Shown here: in pieces, positions 47,201 through 57,861 of the stretch
How positions within the stretch are numbered: position 1 is the stretch's first letter
Layout: each line of letters starts with the position of its first letter
Assembly: GCA_949987705.1 (NCBI GenBank)
Contig: OX465281.1
Span: 161,958,393 to 162,022,392, forward strand
DNA: 64,000 nt
Direction of reading: 5' to 3'
From: Thereva unica
Lineage: Eukaryota; Arthropoda; Insecta; Diptera; Therevidae
Notes under the pieces: model-generated
The model's input: only the letters and a program-made list of their open reading frames with translations
The model's database searches: none
Told to the model about the DNA's origin: nothing
Made by a program: the position numbers and the translations under genes

Positions 47201-47456
47201 TCTTACTAAAACTGTCAGATACAATATACGGGTTTGTTTCCGCGTCTGGGCTTTGTTCTAGTTGCATTCTGATTTCGTAATCCTTGTTGCTGTATTGTTT
47301 CCATAGTTCTGCTAAATCCTTACTCTTTGTTTCAAAGAAAGCTTGTGTACGTCTGACATGAGCCGTTTTCCTGCCATTTTCGATTAAACTTTCCACTCTG
47401 GATCTCAAAATGTGTTCCTCACGCAATAATGTACCTATATCCATGCTTGTAAGCAA
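44253..47456 (-). pseudogene. BEL/Pao gag-protease-RT-RNase H N-part, one nonsense codon and LINE-interrupted
   Basis: The frame begins at ATG 47456 and stays in register to the LINE at 44253, apart from one in-frame stop at 47055-47057. Gag N-terminal helical region (MDIGTLLREEHILRSRVESL), a DUF1759-like capsid region (WRSFHDLF, KLYYLKTCLIGDA), three zinc knuckle-like motifs (CPGCSEKHFIAKC, CFNCFSGSHTIRNC, CFRCNQLHHTTLH), protease with CLIDPGSQSSII (DPGS in place of the usual D-T/S-G), and BEL-type RT (KLRVVFDASCRT, TADIEKMYRMI, catalytic YVDDLLTG). RNase H begins at HGFCDASERAYA, where the LINE enters. Pol continues at 40907. Confidence 0.9.
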
Positions 47457-47569
47457 AAATTATTTTTTTTTACCGTAGCGGAACCTGTTAAAGTATAAAG
47501 GAAATCCAAGAACCCGTTGTAATAGGACAACGAAGAAATCGAAGGACCGCAAACTAACTGCACACTGTT

Positions 47570-47589
47570 CCTGGATGGAACCACCAAAA
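47570..47589 (-). promoter_or_regulatory. primer-binding site region
   Basis: On the minus strand, three bases after the 5' LTR, TGGTGGTTCCATCCAGG begins with TGG, complementary to the CCA end of a tRNA. I cannot name the tRNA with confidence. Confidence 0.55.
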
Positions 47590-49151
47590 TGTTTTATGAA
47601 ACCTTGAAAACAATAATGATGTGTAGCGGTATAGAAAAAAAACGCATGCAGTTTTCGTTTGCGGTTCTTTTATTTCGAATCACAAATAACACCAATTCAC
47701 TTTACAACAAGAAAATTCAAAATATTCCACTTTATTAATTTTTTACAATATTTTTTCTTAATTCTAACAAACGAAAAAAACCTAAGCTAACTAATGCCTA
47801 TATGAGGGAAAATTAAATCCTGCACCCAAAAATTATTTTCAGGGCTGAACGCCTAAAAAACTAGGCGTTACTCAGCCACAACAATTTTTGGCCCTACCGT
47901 AAGACCTTTGTATCCTGCTACTTTCCACTATAGAACACACTTTTTTTAAATCACCGAAACACGTGGTTTTTTTGCAAGCAATTTTATAAATTGTCGTCGA
48001 CCGAATTTTTCGCAAGACTGATTTTCTCCTATCTTGTACCCCTTTTTTTATATTTTCCTTGTGGTATGGGAGTTGTTATGCAGTTCACTTCCTGCATCAA
48101 GTTGTTGCATCAGGGAAATTTCAAATTATTTATTTGGACTTTAATGTCCTTACAATTATTTTTTTTACGTTTAAAAATATTTAATTATTCACCCTTTTTT
48201 ATGTGATTTTTCCGGAAAATTCGAATTAATAATAATAATTAAGAATTATTGTAGTTGTTTTTCTATATTTGTACAGCGGTAATCCTGATTTTTTCCCGAT
48301 GTGCATTACCGACTCCTGCGTTTTTAATGGAATGCATTACCGACAGCCTTGTTTCTCCTTTTTTATATTTTTGTCTCCCTTGCTCTTATTGGGCTTATGG
48401 AAAATTAAATATTATTAAATTTTTCCCTTTAGGGCTATTTTTTTCGTTACGTTTGGCATTACTGCCCTTAAGGGACTTTTCTTTGCAGCTGTTTATCATC
48501 CCAAAACATGGATGACAGTTGTTAATCGTTGGTTTCGGTGCCAGTCGCGATCGCGAAAATTTTCGCGATTATTTCGCGAGTGCGCGAGTTTCGTGTGAAC
48601 AGGTGGTGATCTATTGCAAGGTAAGTGTTTGTCAAACGTATGTGCATGCTTTCAGTGTTAATTTATAGTTTTTTTGTTGCAAAATCTAACAATATGTGTT
48701 CGTGTACATGGAACTGTCAAAAAGGATTTTAAATCCCCCTTTTTTAAGATTAATTTTGTGTTTCCTGTTTGCATGCTGTCATAAAATTAATATTTAATTC
48801 TTTGTGAATGTACATATATACATTAAACAACAACCTTTGGAATTGAAGTCTCGTAAAATAATTGCGAGTTTTGGTTCCCATTGTTGTTGTTGTTGCATGA
48901 TTTGGATTGTTGACATTCTGTGCGTAATTAATAAGACTTCGTTTTTAATTCAATTAAATTCAATTTTATTCTTATTATAATTCTTAATTTCTACTTTTTT
49001 ATTAATAATTTTTTAATATATTTCAGGCGTTTACTCGGATTTCAATAGTTTGTGGTATCTGTGAATCCCCAGATACAGGGAAGTATCATTTGTATTCATA
49101 AAAGATATTTGGATTTATATATTATTTTTTTCGTTTTAGGGATTTTCATCA
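47590..49151 (-). repeat. 5' LTR of the BEL/Pao element, 1562 bp, uninterrupted
   Basis: TG...CA boundaries with ATAGT outside. It is nearly identical to the left LTR. It contains 71- and 86-codon open frames (48002-48206, 48255-48515) that are also in the left LTR but show no domain. Promoter and polyadenylation signals would be here, but I did not pin them down. Confidence 0.92.
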
Positions 49152-49156
49152 ATAGT
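49152..49156. repeat. right target-site duplication of the BEL/Pao element (ATAGT)
   Basis: ATAGT follows the LTR, then TATACAATTATCCG continues the duplicated host segment seen intact at 33873 onward. Confidence 0.9.
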
Positions 49157-50132
49157 TATACAATTATCCGTAAAAATTTCAAATTTCTACGAACTAAAAT
49201 ACCTGAGAAAAAAATCTAAAAATTTGTCACTTTTTCGCTAAAAAAGTGAAATAATTCCTTCAAATCCATTTCATTTCTCAAGATAATAAAAACATGCTTG
49301 TAGCCAAATTTCCCATTAAAGTTGTCTCGTCCATTCATTTTTTTCCCTCATTGTCAAATTTCACCCATCGGCTACGAAATCATTATCATTTTATCACCCT
49401 CTTGCCCTTCCCGAAAAAAACAATAGGAATAAGCGCATAGAAATCTATTTTTAGATCCACCGCCACTAAACTCAAAGCCGCAGCTTCTGATTTTGTTTTC
49501 AAATGCGCAAAGGGCTTTCACATAAGCAAGAAAGTTTATTTCGGAAACTAACCATATATGTATATCGGAGCATAAAACCTTGCGATATTAGCGCCCCCAG
49601 GTCGTGGTGCCGTAACTGGAAGTTAATTTGAATCGCGTTTGTCCATATCTACTTAGTATATAATCAATGTAGATACGTAACCTTGTTTGCGGGCTTTGGA
49701 CATAGATGGCCTTACTTACACTGATTTCAAAAATCCATGTTAAAACTGAGACTCAAGAGCTTTCGAAATATATAAAAGCTGTCTATCGGTTTCGCTGCTT
49801 ATGTACATTGAACTTTTGAATTCATGTATATAGCAATCGCATGAATTGGCATACTTGCGATTGCGCCTGCCGTTCTTTGAGACAACATTTTCGGAATTTT
49901 TGTTGTTGTGTTGTTTAAAAACGATTTTTCAGGTTTAGGGAAAAATTTAGTCGTGCAAGATTTTTATTTTTTTATGAAATCATATTTTTTTGTCTGCAGG
50001 TGGATACGGTACCGCAAATTTTAATTTCTTCTTTGTACAGAATATACAAATTTTTCTATTTTCGACCAAAAGTTGAGCCTGAGAAAATTTCAGTAAAAAG
50101 TTTTAAATTACATATGGAAGAGGTTTTTATCA
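49157..50132. other. rest of duplication copy 2, then unassigned sequence
   Basis: 49157-49440 continues the segment seen at 33873-34159. 49441-50132 has no supported gene. It contains GTCCATATCTACTTAGTATA and GATTGCG-type repeats in AT-rich DNA. Confidence 0.5.
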
Positions 50133-50150
50133 TACAGGGTGAGAGAAAAG

Positions 50151-51260
50151 TCCGGCACCGGTTCGATATTTCCTAAACGGTAGGTTTTCGTGAAAAAAGT
50201 TTGAAGCAAAAGTTGCTCAGCTTGGAGGGTAGATTCGTTTGAACACAAAACTCACCCCCACCCACTCACCCCCTCGCAGGGGGTGGGGGTAACTCCAAAT
50301 TTTTAAATAGCAACCCCCATTTTTTTTCACGGATTATGATTCTCCGAAGAAAAATATGAAACTTTCGCTTTAACATTTTTTTTATCCGAAGCTTCCCTGC
50401 ACCCCCAAAATGAATTTTTGGGGATGGGGAATAGTCCGGCACCGTTTCGATATTTCCTAAACGGTAGGTTTTCGTGAAAAAAGTTTGTAGCAAAAGTTGC
50501 TCAGCTTGGAGGGTAGATTCGTTTGAACACAAAACTCACCCCCACCCACTCACCCCCTCGCAGGGGGTGGTGGTAACTCTAAATTTTTAAATAGCAACCC
50601 CCATTTTTTTCACGGATTATGATTCTCCGAAGAAAAATATGAAACTTTCGCTTTAACATTTTTTTTATCCGAAGCTTCCCTGCACCCCCAAAATGAATTT
50701 TTGGGGATGGGGAATAGTCCGGCACCGGTTCGATATTTCCTAAACGGTAGGTTTTCGTGAAAAAAGTTTGTAGCAAAAGTTGCTCAGCTTGGAGGGTAGA
50801 TTCGTTTTAACACAAAACTCACCCCCACCCACTCACCCCCTCGCAGGGGGTGGTGGTAACTCTAAATTTTTAAATAGCAACCCCCATTTTTTTTCACGGA
50901 TTATGATTCTCCGAAGAAAAATATGAAACTTTCGCTTTAACATTTTTTTTATCCGAAGCTTCCCTGCACCCCCAAAATGAATTTTTGGGGATGGGGAATA
51001 GTCCGGCACCGTTTCGATATTTTCTGAACGGTAGGTTTTCGTGAAAAAAGTTTGTAGCAAAGGTTGCTCACCTTGGAGGGTAGAATTGTTTGAACACAAA
51101 ACTCACCCCCACCCACTCACCCCCTCGCAGGGGGTGGGGGTAACTCTAAAATTCTAAATAGCAACCCCCATTTTTTTTCACGGATTATGATTCTCCGAAA
51201 AAAAATATGAGACTTTCGTCTAAAAATTTTTTTATCCGAAGCTTCCCTGCATTCCCGAAT
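50151..51260 (-). repeat. left-end 284 bp tandem repeats (about 4)
   Basis: TCCGGCACCG starts recur at 50151, 50435, 50718 and 51002. Each unit has a C-rich block, CCCACCCACTCACCCCCT, facing a G-rich block, which makes a strong hairpin. The repeated 65-88 codon ORFs are by-products of the unit. Confidence 0.92.
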
Positions 51261-51485
51261 GAATACTGTCGACGTATTGACGTGTGGTTACTGACAAGTA
51301 GACGATCAGACATCACCTCCTGGATTAGCGTTATCCGATGTGTACCACGTGGAGGTTCCAGGTCGGATTTCACACATCATTTTGGCCCTGAAAAGGGCCG
51401 TTTATTAAAGTGGAAGCGTTGAAGGACCCCGAGGTTCGTCGCTCCCTCAGTATTTAATGACTCCAAACCTTCGACGCACTCTCAC

Positions 51486-52625
51486 TTATGTAAGCAGGTG
51501 CTCAAACTGTTGACCTTCCACTGCTTGGCAATGAGCCAGCCGTTGGTAGAAATTGTTTGTAACGTGTGCTAGCATTTCCGCCGTTATGGAATTTGAGACC
51601 ACCAGAATCCTGTTTTTCAAATCATGAATGTCTGCAGGCTTACTTTCGTAGACGCGATTTTTCAAGAAACCCCAATAAAAGAAATCGAGGGGTGTCAGGT
51701 CCGGCGATCGTGGCGGCCATTCGATCGCTCCTCTCCGACCAATCCATCTTCCGGGAAATGTCTCATGCAGATACGCACGTACTTGCAGTCCGAAATGTCC
51801 TGGTGCCCCGTCTTGTTGGAACTGAACTAGCTCAAATTGATCTCCAACGATATTTCGGATTGCAGGTACAATTTCTTCTTGGAGCATTCTCATATATCGC
51901 GTAGCTGTGAGATTCTCTTCAAAGAAGAATGGTCCCACAATCTGATTTGCAACAATACCAGCCCAAACGTTAACTTTTTGCTGGTATTGTGTGTGAGAAT
52001 CTCTCATCCAGTGTGGATTTATACTAGACCAGTACCTGCTGTTGTGTCGATTCATATTTCCATTTAGCTCAAATTTTGCCTCATCCGAAAAACAGGTCCA
52101 GAAAAATGTCATTGGATTCTGATCATATCGATCCATCATGACATCGCAAAACTCGACTCTCAGATCGAAATCGTTGTCCGTCAACTCTTGTACCAAGCAA
52201 ATTTTGTATGGATACTTGTTAGTTTTTAAAATTTTTCGCACGGACCAATCGCTAATTCCCATTGCCTGACCTACTTTCCGTGTCGACTTATGACAATCTT
52301 CGGTGAAGTTGAGGAGAACATTCAGTGATGTTTCAGGATTTGTAGCTGTTCTCGGACGTCCGAGTCTCGGCCTGTCTGTGACAGAACCTGTTTATTGAAT
52401 GCAAAAAAGCAGCATTTACCTAACAAATCAGCAAAACCATTTAAAGGACTTACCTGTTTCTACGAACCGATCAACTGTTCGCTTGACGGTAGATTTGTTT
52501 ATGGGGATGGCACGTTCTGGATGTGTTTCATTAAATAGGTTTGCAGTCTCCTGATTAGAGCGTTTTCGATCTCCGTAGCCCCGCATAATCAAAATTTCAA
52601 TCCTCTCTCGTTCAGTGAGAGGCAT
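51486..52625 (-). CDS. mariner transposase, two exons, DD41D, apparently intact
   Basis: Exon 1 is 52625-52454 and exon 2 is 52387-51486, joined over a 66 bp intron (52453-52388) with GTAAGT at the donor and AACAG at the acceptor. The spliced frame is 357 residues with no stop. The N-terminus holds helix-turn-helix DNA-binding regions (LTERERIEILIMRG, INKSTVKRTVDRF; after the splice GRPRTATN, then SDWSVRKIL). The catalytic core has D1 in CFSDEAKFELNG, D2 in FQQDGAPGH, then WPPRSPDLTPLDFFYWG. Counting from D2 to the Asp of TPLDFF gives 41 residues, the DD41D arrangement. The W-P-P-R-S-P-D-L motif is typical of mariners. It catalyses cut-and-paste transposition at TA. Its 5' end faces the deleted copy on the right. 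Intactness suggests recent activity. Confidence 0.9.
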
Positions 52626-52885
52626 GGTTATAATAAAATAAACTTAGATTACAAGTACAATTCTAGAAGAAAACGTAGGTGTGATATCCCAATGGAAATG
52701 AAACCAGATATTTCAGGCCGGTATTCAAAGTTTGAAAAAGATTTTTCCAATTTAAAGGCATCAACTATTGATCTGAAATTGCACTCTTGCCTTCTGATCT
52801 TTTACAAATGTTTATTGAAAAGTATCCACGAGAATTCGTTCTTGTTAGGTTCTTGTTTTTTTGTTACATTCTTAACCGAGACGAT

Positions 52886-53058
52886 ATGTTCTCAGAAAGA
52901 GACAGTATTGAAATTTTGATTAAGCGGAGTTACACTGATAGACCCTGTTGTTCTGAGAAATCGTTCTTGTCTTGAAAAATCCATTCTACGAAAGTAAGCC
53001 TGCTGACATTCATGATTTGAAAAACAGGATACTGGAGGTCTCAATTTTCATAACGGCT
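52886..53058 (+). pseudogene. internally deleted second mariner transposase copy, opposite strand
   Basis: ATG at 52886 opens FSERDSIEILIKRSYTDR, a diverged copy of the transposase start (LTERERIEILIMRGYGDR). About 35 bp later, at 52981-53058, the frame FYESKPADIHDLKNRILEVS matches the C-terminal region near residue 310. Everything between is deleted. The fragment then runs into the right-end repeat array. It is a deletion derivative in head-to-head orientation with the intact gene. Confidence 0.8.
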
Positions 53059-53069
53059 ATTTAAAATTT

Positions 53070-53800
53070 TAGAGTTACCCCCACCCCCCGCGAGGGGGTG
53101 AGTGGGTGGGGGTGAGTTTTGTGTTCAAACGATTCTACCCTCCAACCTGAGCACCTTTTGCTACAAACTTTTTTCACGAAAACCTACTGTTCAGAAAATA
53201 TCGAAACGGTGCCGGACTATTCCCCATCCCCAAAAATTCATTTTGGGGGTGCAGGGAAGCTTCGGATAAAAAAAATGTTAAGGCGAAAGTTTCATATTTT
53301 TCTTCGGAGAATCATAATCCGTGAAAAAAAATGGGGGTTGCTATTTAAAAATTTGGAGTTACCCCCACCCCCTGCGAGGGGGTGAGTGGGTGGGGGTGAG
53401 TTTTGTGTTCAAACAATTCTACCCTCCAAGGTGAGCAACCTTTGCTACAAACTTTTTTCACGAAAACCTACCGTTCAGAAAATATCGAAACGGTGCCGGA
53501 CTATTCCCCATCCCCAAAAATTCATTTTGGGGGTGCAGGGAAGCTTCGGATAAAAAAAATGTTAAAGCGAAAGTTTCATATTTTTCTTCGGAGAATCATA
53601 ATCCGTGAAAAAAAATGGGGGTTGCTATTTAAAAATTTGGAGTTACCCCCACCCCCTGCGAGGGGATGAGTGGGTGGGGGTGAGTTTTGTGTTCAAACGA
53701 ATCTACCCTCCAAGCTGAGCAACTTTTGCTTCAAACTTTTTTCACGAAAACCTACCGTTTAGGAAATATCGAACCGGTGCCGGACTTTTCTCTCACCCTG
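53070..53800 (+). repeat. right-end 284 bp tandem repeats (about 2.5, inverted)
   Basis: The reverse complement of the left-end unit is repeated at about 284 bp spacing (GGTGCCGGACT at about 53210, 53494 and 53775). G-rich blocks GGGGGTGAGTGGGTGGGGGT fall on the plus strand here. Confidence 0.9.
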
Positions 53801-53802
53801 TA

Positions 53803-53889
53803 TAGTATCCCAGGCAATGAAGTATTTTGCCTCATCATTAAGATTTGATGTTTAATGATATGGGAAAAGTAAAATCTTTCTTTATGTAA
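53803..53889. other. short unassigned gap
   Basis: Under 100 bp of AT-rich DNA between the mariner and LINE copy C, with nothing recognised. Confidence 0.4.
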
Positions 53890-54816
53890 AACCATTCCAT
53901 GCTAAACTAAAGAAGAATTTCACTACAACTTCAACCCCTTCCTTTATTCACAATGAGAAGGTAATAGCAGACAGCAAATCCAAGGCCAATTTATTAGCAT
54001 CTATGTTCGCTTCGAATTCTTCTTCACCCGAAACTGATGTGCTACCCCCTGTTTCCGAGCGTAACGCCCATTCAATGGACAGGGTTTTTTCAGGACTCGC
54101 GAGGTGTACAGATGCCTCAAAGAGCTCGATGCAAACAAATCCACTGGACCCGATAATATACCCCCTATCGTCTTAAAACAATGCGCCTCACCTTTGGCTA
54201 AACCTCTGCGCAAATTATTTTCCATGTCATATTTCTCCGGAGTTTTTCCCGACTCTTGGAAACTTGCCCATGTTCAGCCCATACCGAAAAAAGGTGATTC
54301 CAACGATCCCTCCAACTACCGCCCAATAGCAACTACTTCTATTCTCTCCAAAACCATGGAGACGATAATCAACAAAAAGCTTATGGGATATCTAGAATCC
54401 AATCTACTCATAAATGACAGACAGTATGGCTTCCAACAAAAAAGATCCACTGGCGATCTTTTAGTCTGTCTTACAGAACACCTCAGCCGTAGCCTGCATG
54501 GATCCGGTGAGTCTAGTCTGGTTGCTCTGGATATCTCCAAAGCTTTCGATAGAGTTTGGCACTCAGCCCTGTTAGCTAAACTCAAAGCTATTGGAGTTGA
54601 CTCACTTCTACAGAAGTGGATTGAGAGTTTCCTTTCTGGCCGTTCAATCAAAGTGGTATTGGATGGCGTCAAATCCGCATCCCACCCGATCTCTGCGGGG
54701 GTCCCCCAGGGGTCAATTTTATCACCGGCCCTATTTCACATATTTATAAATGACCTTCTTTCAATCCCCTCCAACCCACTTCTCAGCTTCGCTGACGACG
54801 GTACTCTACGTTACTC
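53890..54816 (+). pseudogene. APE-RT LINE, copy C, RT fragment
   Basis: Matches copy A and B protein from the linker (TTSTPSFIHNEKVI-type frame at about 53910) to SFADDGTLRYS. The main open part is 54104-54829: STGPDNIPPIVLKQC, VQPIPKKGDSNDP, QYGFQQKRSTGDLL, DISKAFDRVW, GVPQGSILSPALF, SFADDGTL. A frameshift near 54090 separates the upstream part. Both ends are missing. The right break at 54817 coincides with the start of a nested MITE-like element. It lacks the endonuclease and RT C-terminus, so it is dead. Confidence 0.86.
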
Positions 54817-54898
54817 GAAATTTGAATAACTCCTAAAGTAATTATCATAAAGTAGCCTAATTAGGTTCATCTTTTAGGTAAATGTGTATTCTTTTATT

Positions 54899-55230
54899 TG
54901 GTATAAAGCACAGCAACCTGAGTGACTCCGTTCAAAAAATATGTAGGCTCAAACCAATGCTACTATGCCGCAGTTGAAAGACGAGTAAATTTTTAATTGT
55001 TCACGATAAAACTACTGCTACTACCTACAAAACTACCCAAAATAAACACTTATTGTGTATGAAAATATTGTAGGTAGTAGTTTGGTGCATCAGAAAAGCC
55101 AAAAAAAATGTACTGTTAGTAACGAATTTTCTGAGAAAAACGAAGAAATCTGCCAGGTCTAGATGAAAGCATTGATTTGAGCCTATATATTTTTTGAACG
55201 GAGTCACTCAGGTTGCTGTGCTTTATACCA
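54899..55230. mobile_element. inner MITE with ~55 bp inverted ends
   Basis: TGGTATAAAGCACAGCAACC at the left has its complement at the right, and the arms continue through GAGTGACTCCGTTCAAAAAA. A second inverted pair built on CTACTACCTACAA/TTGTAGGTAGTAG lies in the middle. The target duplication is not clear. Non-coding. Confidence 0.8.
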
Positions 55231-57780
55231 TAATAGCATAAAACCCGCGTGCCTTGCAACGCCTTTAAATAAAAACTGTTTATTATATGCAATGTTTTCC
55301 TTCAAAAAAAAAAGAAAAAAAAAACAAATAAAAAAGTCAGCTGTTATTATCCTTAAAAATGGTTTATTATATTGCATTTTTTTAATAAATATGGTAAACA
55401 AATTGCTGCGTATATCACCTTTGCTCAACAAATCTGCAAGTTTTGAAGCAGAGATTGGAATGTTTATGTCATCAATAGAAGTGACATTTTAGGGTTTGAC
55501 GAACGTTCGTTAAGTTTGTTCGCCTATTTACGTGGGTGCAAGCAATTATGAAGCAATCGCAAATGAATATTAAATAAAGTGAATTTCGAGTCATTAATTT
55601 CTTCGTGATTATAGGGATGCACTGTCAAAATTTCAGCCCTTCAGCTTCAGAGGTTTGGGTTAATCCCATTTCATCCCCTTAGGGGATGAATTTCGAGTAA
55701 TCGCCTCTTAGTGGATGTCCACGTCATTATAGCGACGCACTGTCCAAATTTCAGCCCTACAGCTTCAGTAGTTTGGTAACCCCGTTTCATGAATTTCGCT
55801 TCTTAGTGAATGTCCACGTCATTATAGAGATGCACTGTCAAAATTTCAGCCGTTTAGCTCCAACGGTTTGGGATAACCCCATTTAACTCCCTTAGGGGAT
55901 AAATTTCAAAAAATCGCTCCTAAGTGGATGTCCACGTTATTATAGCGATGCACGGTCAAAATTAAAGCCCTTCAGCTTCAGCGGTGTGGGTTAACCCCAT
56001 TTCACCCCCTTAGGGAATGAATTTCGCAAAATCGCTTCTTAGAGGATGTCCACGTCATTAAGGGGATGCACTGTCAAAATTTCAGCCCAATAGCTTTAGC
56101 GGTTTGGGTAAACCCTATTTCACCACCTTAGGGGATGAATTTCGAAAAATCGCTTTATAGTGGCTGCCCACGCCATTATAGGGATGCACTGTCAAAATTT
56201 CAGCGCTATAACTTTAGCGGTTTGGATAAACCGCATTCCAACCCCTTAGGGGATGAATTTCGAAAAATCACTATTTAGTGGATGTCCACGTCATTAAAGG
56301 GATGCACTGTCAAAATTTCAGCCCCATAGCTTTAGCGGTTTGGGTAAACCCCATTTCACCCCCATAGGGGAAGAATTTCGAAAAATCGCTTAATAGTGGA
56401 TGTCCACGCCATTATAGGGTTGCACTGTCAAAATTTCAGCCCTATAGCTTTAGCGGTTTGGATAAACCCCATTTCACCCCCTTAGGGGATGAATTTCGAA
56501 AAATCGCTTGTTAGTGGATATCCACGCCATTATAGGGATGACTGTCAAAATTTCAGCCCTATAACTCCAACGGTTTTGATAAACCCCATTTCACCCCTTT
56601 AGGGGATGAATTTCGAAAAATCGCTTTATAGCGGATGTCCACGTCATTATAGAGACGCACTGTCAAAATTTCAGCCCTACAGCTCCAGCGGTTTGGGTAA
56701 ACTCCATTTCACCCATTTAGGGGATGAATTTCGAAAAATCGCTTTATAGTGGATGTCCGCGCCATTATGGGGATGCATTGTCAAAATTTCAGCCCTATAG
56801 CTTTAGCGGTTTGGATAACCCCATTTCAACCCCTTAGGGGGTGAATTTCGGAAAATCTCCTTTTAGTGGATGTCCACGTCATTATAGGGATGCACTGTAC
56901 AAATTTCAGCCCTATAGCTCCAGCGGTTTGCATAAACCCCATTTGACCCCCTTAGGAGATGAATTTCGAAAAATCGCTTTATAGTGGATGTCCACTCCAT
57001 TATAGGGATGCACTGTCAAAATTTCAGCCCTATAGCTTTAGCGGTTTGGATAAACCCCATTTCACCCCCTTAGGTGATGAATTTCGAAAAATCGCTTTTT
57101 AGCGGATGTCCACGTCATTATAGGGATGCACTGTCAAAATTTCAGCCCTACAGCTCCAACGGTTTAGGTAAACTCCATTTCACCCCCATAGGGGATGAAT
57201 TTTGAAAAATCGCTTTATAGTGGATGTCCACGCCATTATGGGGATGCACTGTCAAAATTTCAGCCCTATAGCTTTAGCGGTTTGGATAACCCCATTTCAC
57301 CCCCTTAGGGGGTGAATTTCGAAAAATTAGTGGATGTCCACGTCATTATAGTGATGCACTGTCAAAATTTCAGCCGTATAGCTCCAGCGGTTTGCATAAA
57401 CCCCATTTGACGCCCTTAGGGGCTGAATTTCGAAAAATCGCTTTATAGTGGATGTCCACGTCATTATAGAGATGCACTGTCAAAATTTCAGCCCTTTAGC
57501 TCTAGCGGTTTAGGTTGTGCGTTGTCTGTCAGTCAGTTACTTTTTATACAATAGAAAAAAAGTAAAGAAAAAAATCCCCTTACAACTTATTGAACCCCAT
57601 TTCACCCCCTTCAACCCTTTTTTTCTCCATAAAAAGTAGCCTATGTCCGTCTCCAAGGTCTAAACTATGTCTGTAGCAAATTTCATCAAAATCGGTCCAG
57701 TGGTTTAGGCCTGAAAGCGTAACAGACAGACAGACAGACAGACAGCCAGAGTTACTTTCGCATTTTTAATATTAGTAAGG
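55231..57780 (+). mobile_element. Helitron-like non-autonomous element with ~119 bp array
   Basis: The left end ATAGCATAAAACCCGCGTGC with GCCTTGCAACGCC is a variant of the terminus at 3542. The right end has AAATTTCATCAAAATCGGTC, GTGGTTTAGGCCTGAAAGCG, a CAGA microsatellite and TTCGCATTTTTAATATTAGT before AGGAT. From memory that right end is a very common dispersed insect repeat terminus; its class assignment is inference. No coding sequence. Confidence 0.58.
55605..57530 (+). repeat. tandem array, ~119 bp units (about 16)
   Basis: Units carry GATGCACTGTCAAAATTTCA, AGCTTTAGCGGTTTGG, CCCCATTTCACCCCCTTAGG, GATGAATTTCGAAAAATCGC and TAGTGGATGTCCACG. Older looking than the 128 and 269 bp arrays, with more scattered substitutions. 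One unit (about 57325) is shortened. Non-coding. Confidence 0.9.
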
Positions 57781-57861
57781 ATAAATGAATACACATTTAC
57801 CTAAAAGATGAGCCTAATTAGGCTACTTTATGATAATTACTTTAGGAGTTATTCAAATTTC

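Larger units (their letters stand above)
35295..49151 (-). mobile_element. BEL/Pao LTR retrotransposon, complete, with two later insertions
   Basis: Minus-strand element with LTRs starting TGATGAAAATCCC and ending CATAAAACA, a 5 bp target duplication, a primer-binding site and a polypurine tract. Internal order is gag, protease, reverse transcriptase, RNase H, integrase, which together with the CCHC pattern and YVDD is BEL/Pao. Two younger elements interrupt it: 35904-37275 in the left LTR and LINE copy B at 40908-44252 in RNase H. Without them it is about 9.1 kb. LTRs differ by about two substitutions and three homopolymer indels, so integration is recent. Confidence 0.92.
50135..53800. mobile_element. 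DD41D (rosa-type) mariner with tandem repeats in both ends
   Basis: Ends start CAGGGTGAGAGAAAAGTCCG in inverted orientation and are flanked by TA (50133-50134 and 53801-53802), the Tc1/mariner target. The left end contains about four 284 bp repeats (50151-51260), the right end about two and a half inverted copies (53070-53800). Between them lie an intact transposase gene on the minus strand and, on the plus strand, remnants of a second, internally deleted transposase copy (52886-53058). Confidence 0.88.
54817..57861. mobile_element. outer ~82 bp inverted-repeat element, containing two nested elements
   Basis: Arm 54817-54898 and arm 57781-57861 are near-perfect complements (GAAATTTGAATAACTCC ... 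GTAGCCTAATTAGG). They enclose an inner MITE (54899-55230) and a Helitron-like element (55231-57780). LINE copy C ends exactly at its left edge, but the LINE does not resume on the right, so either the LINE was already broken or the right flank was lost. Confidence 0.7.

Noticed and set aside
48002..48515. LTR open frames of 71 and 86 codons as proteins
   Set aside because: Present in both LTRs on the strand opposite to the element's genes, hydrophobic only because of T-rich sequence, and no family recognised.
50266..51099. Repeated 65-88 codon frames in the mariner ends as genes
   Set aside because: They follow the 284 bp repeat on both ends and run through G/C-rich hairpin blocks. Best explained as by-products of the repeat.
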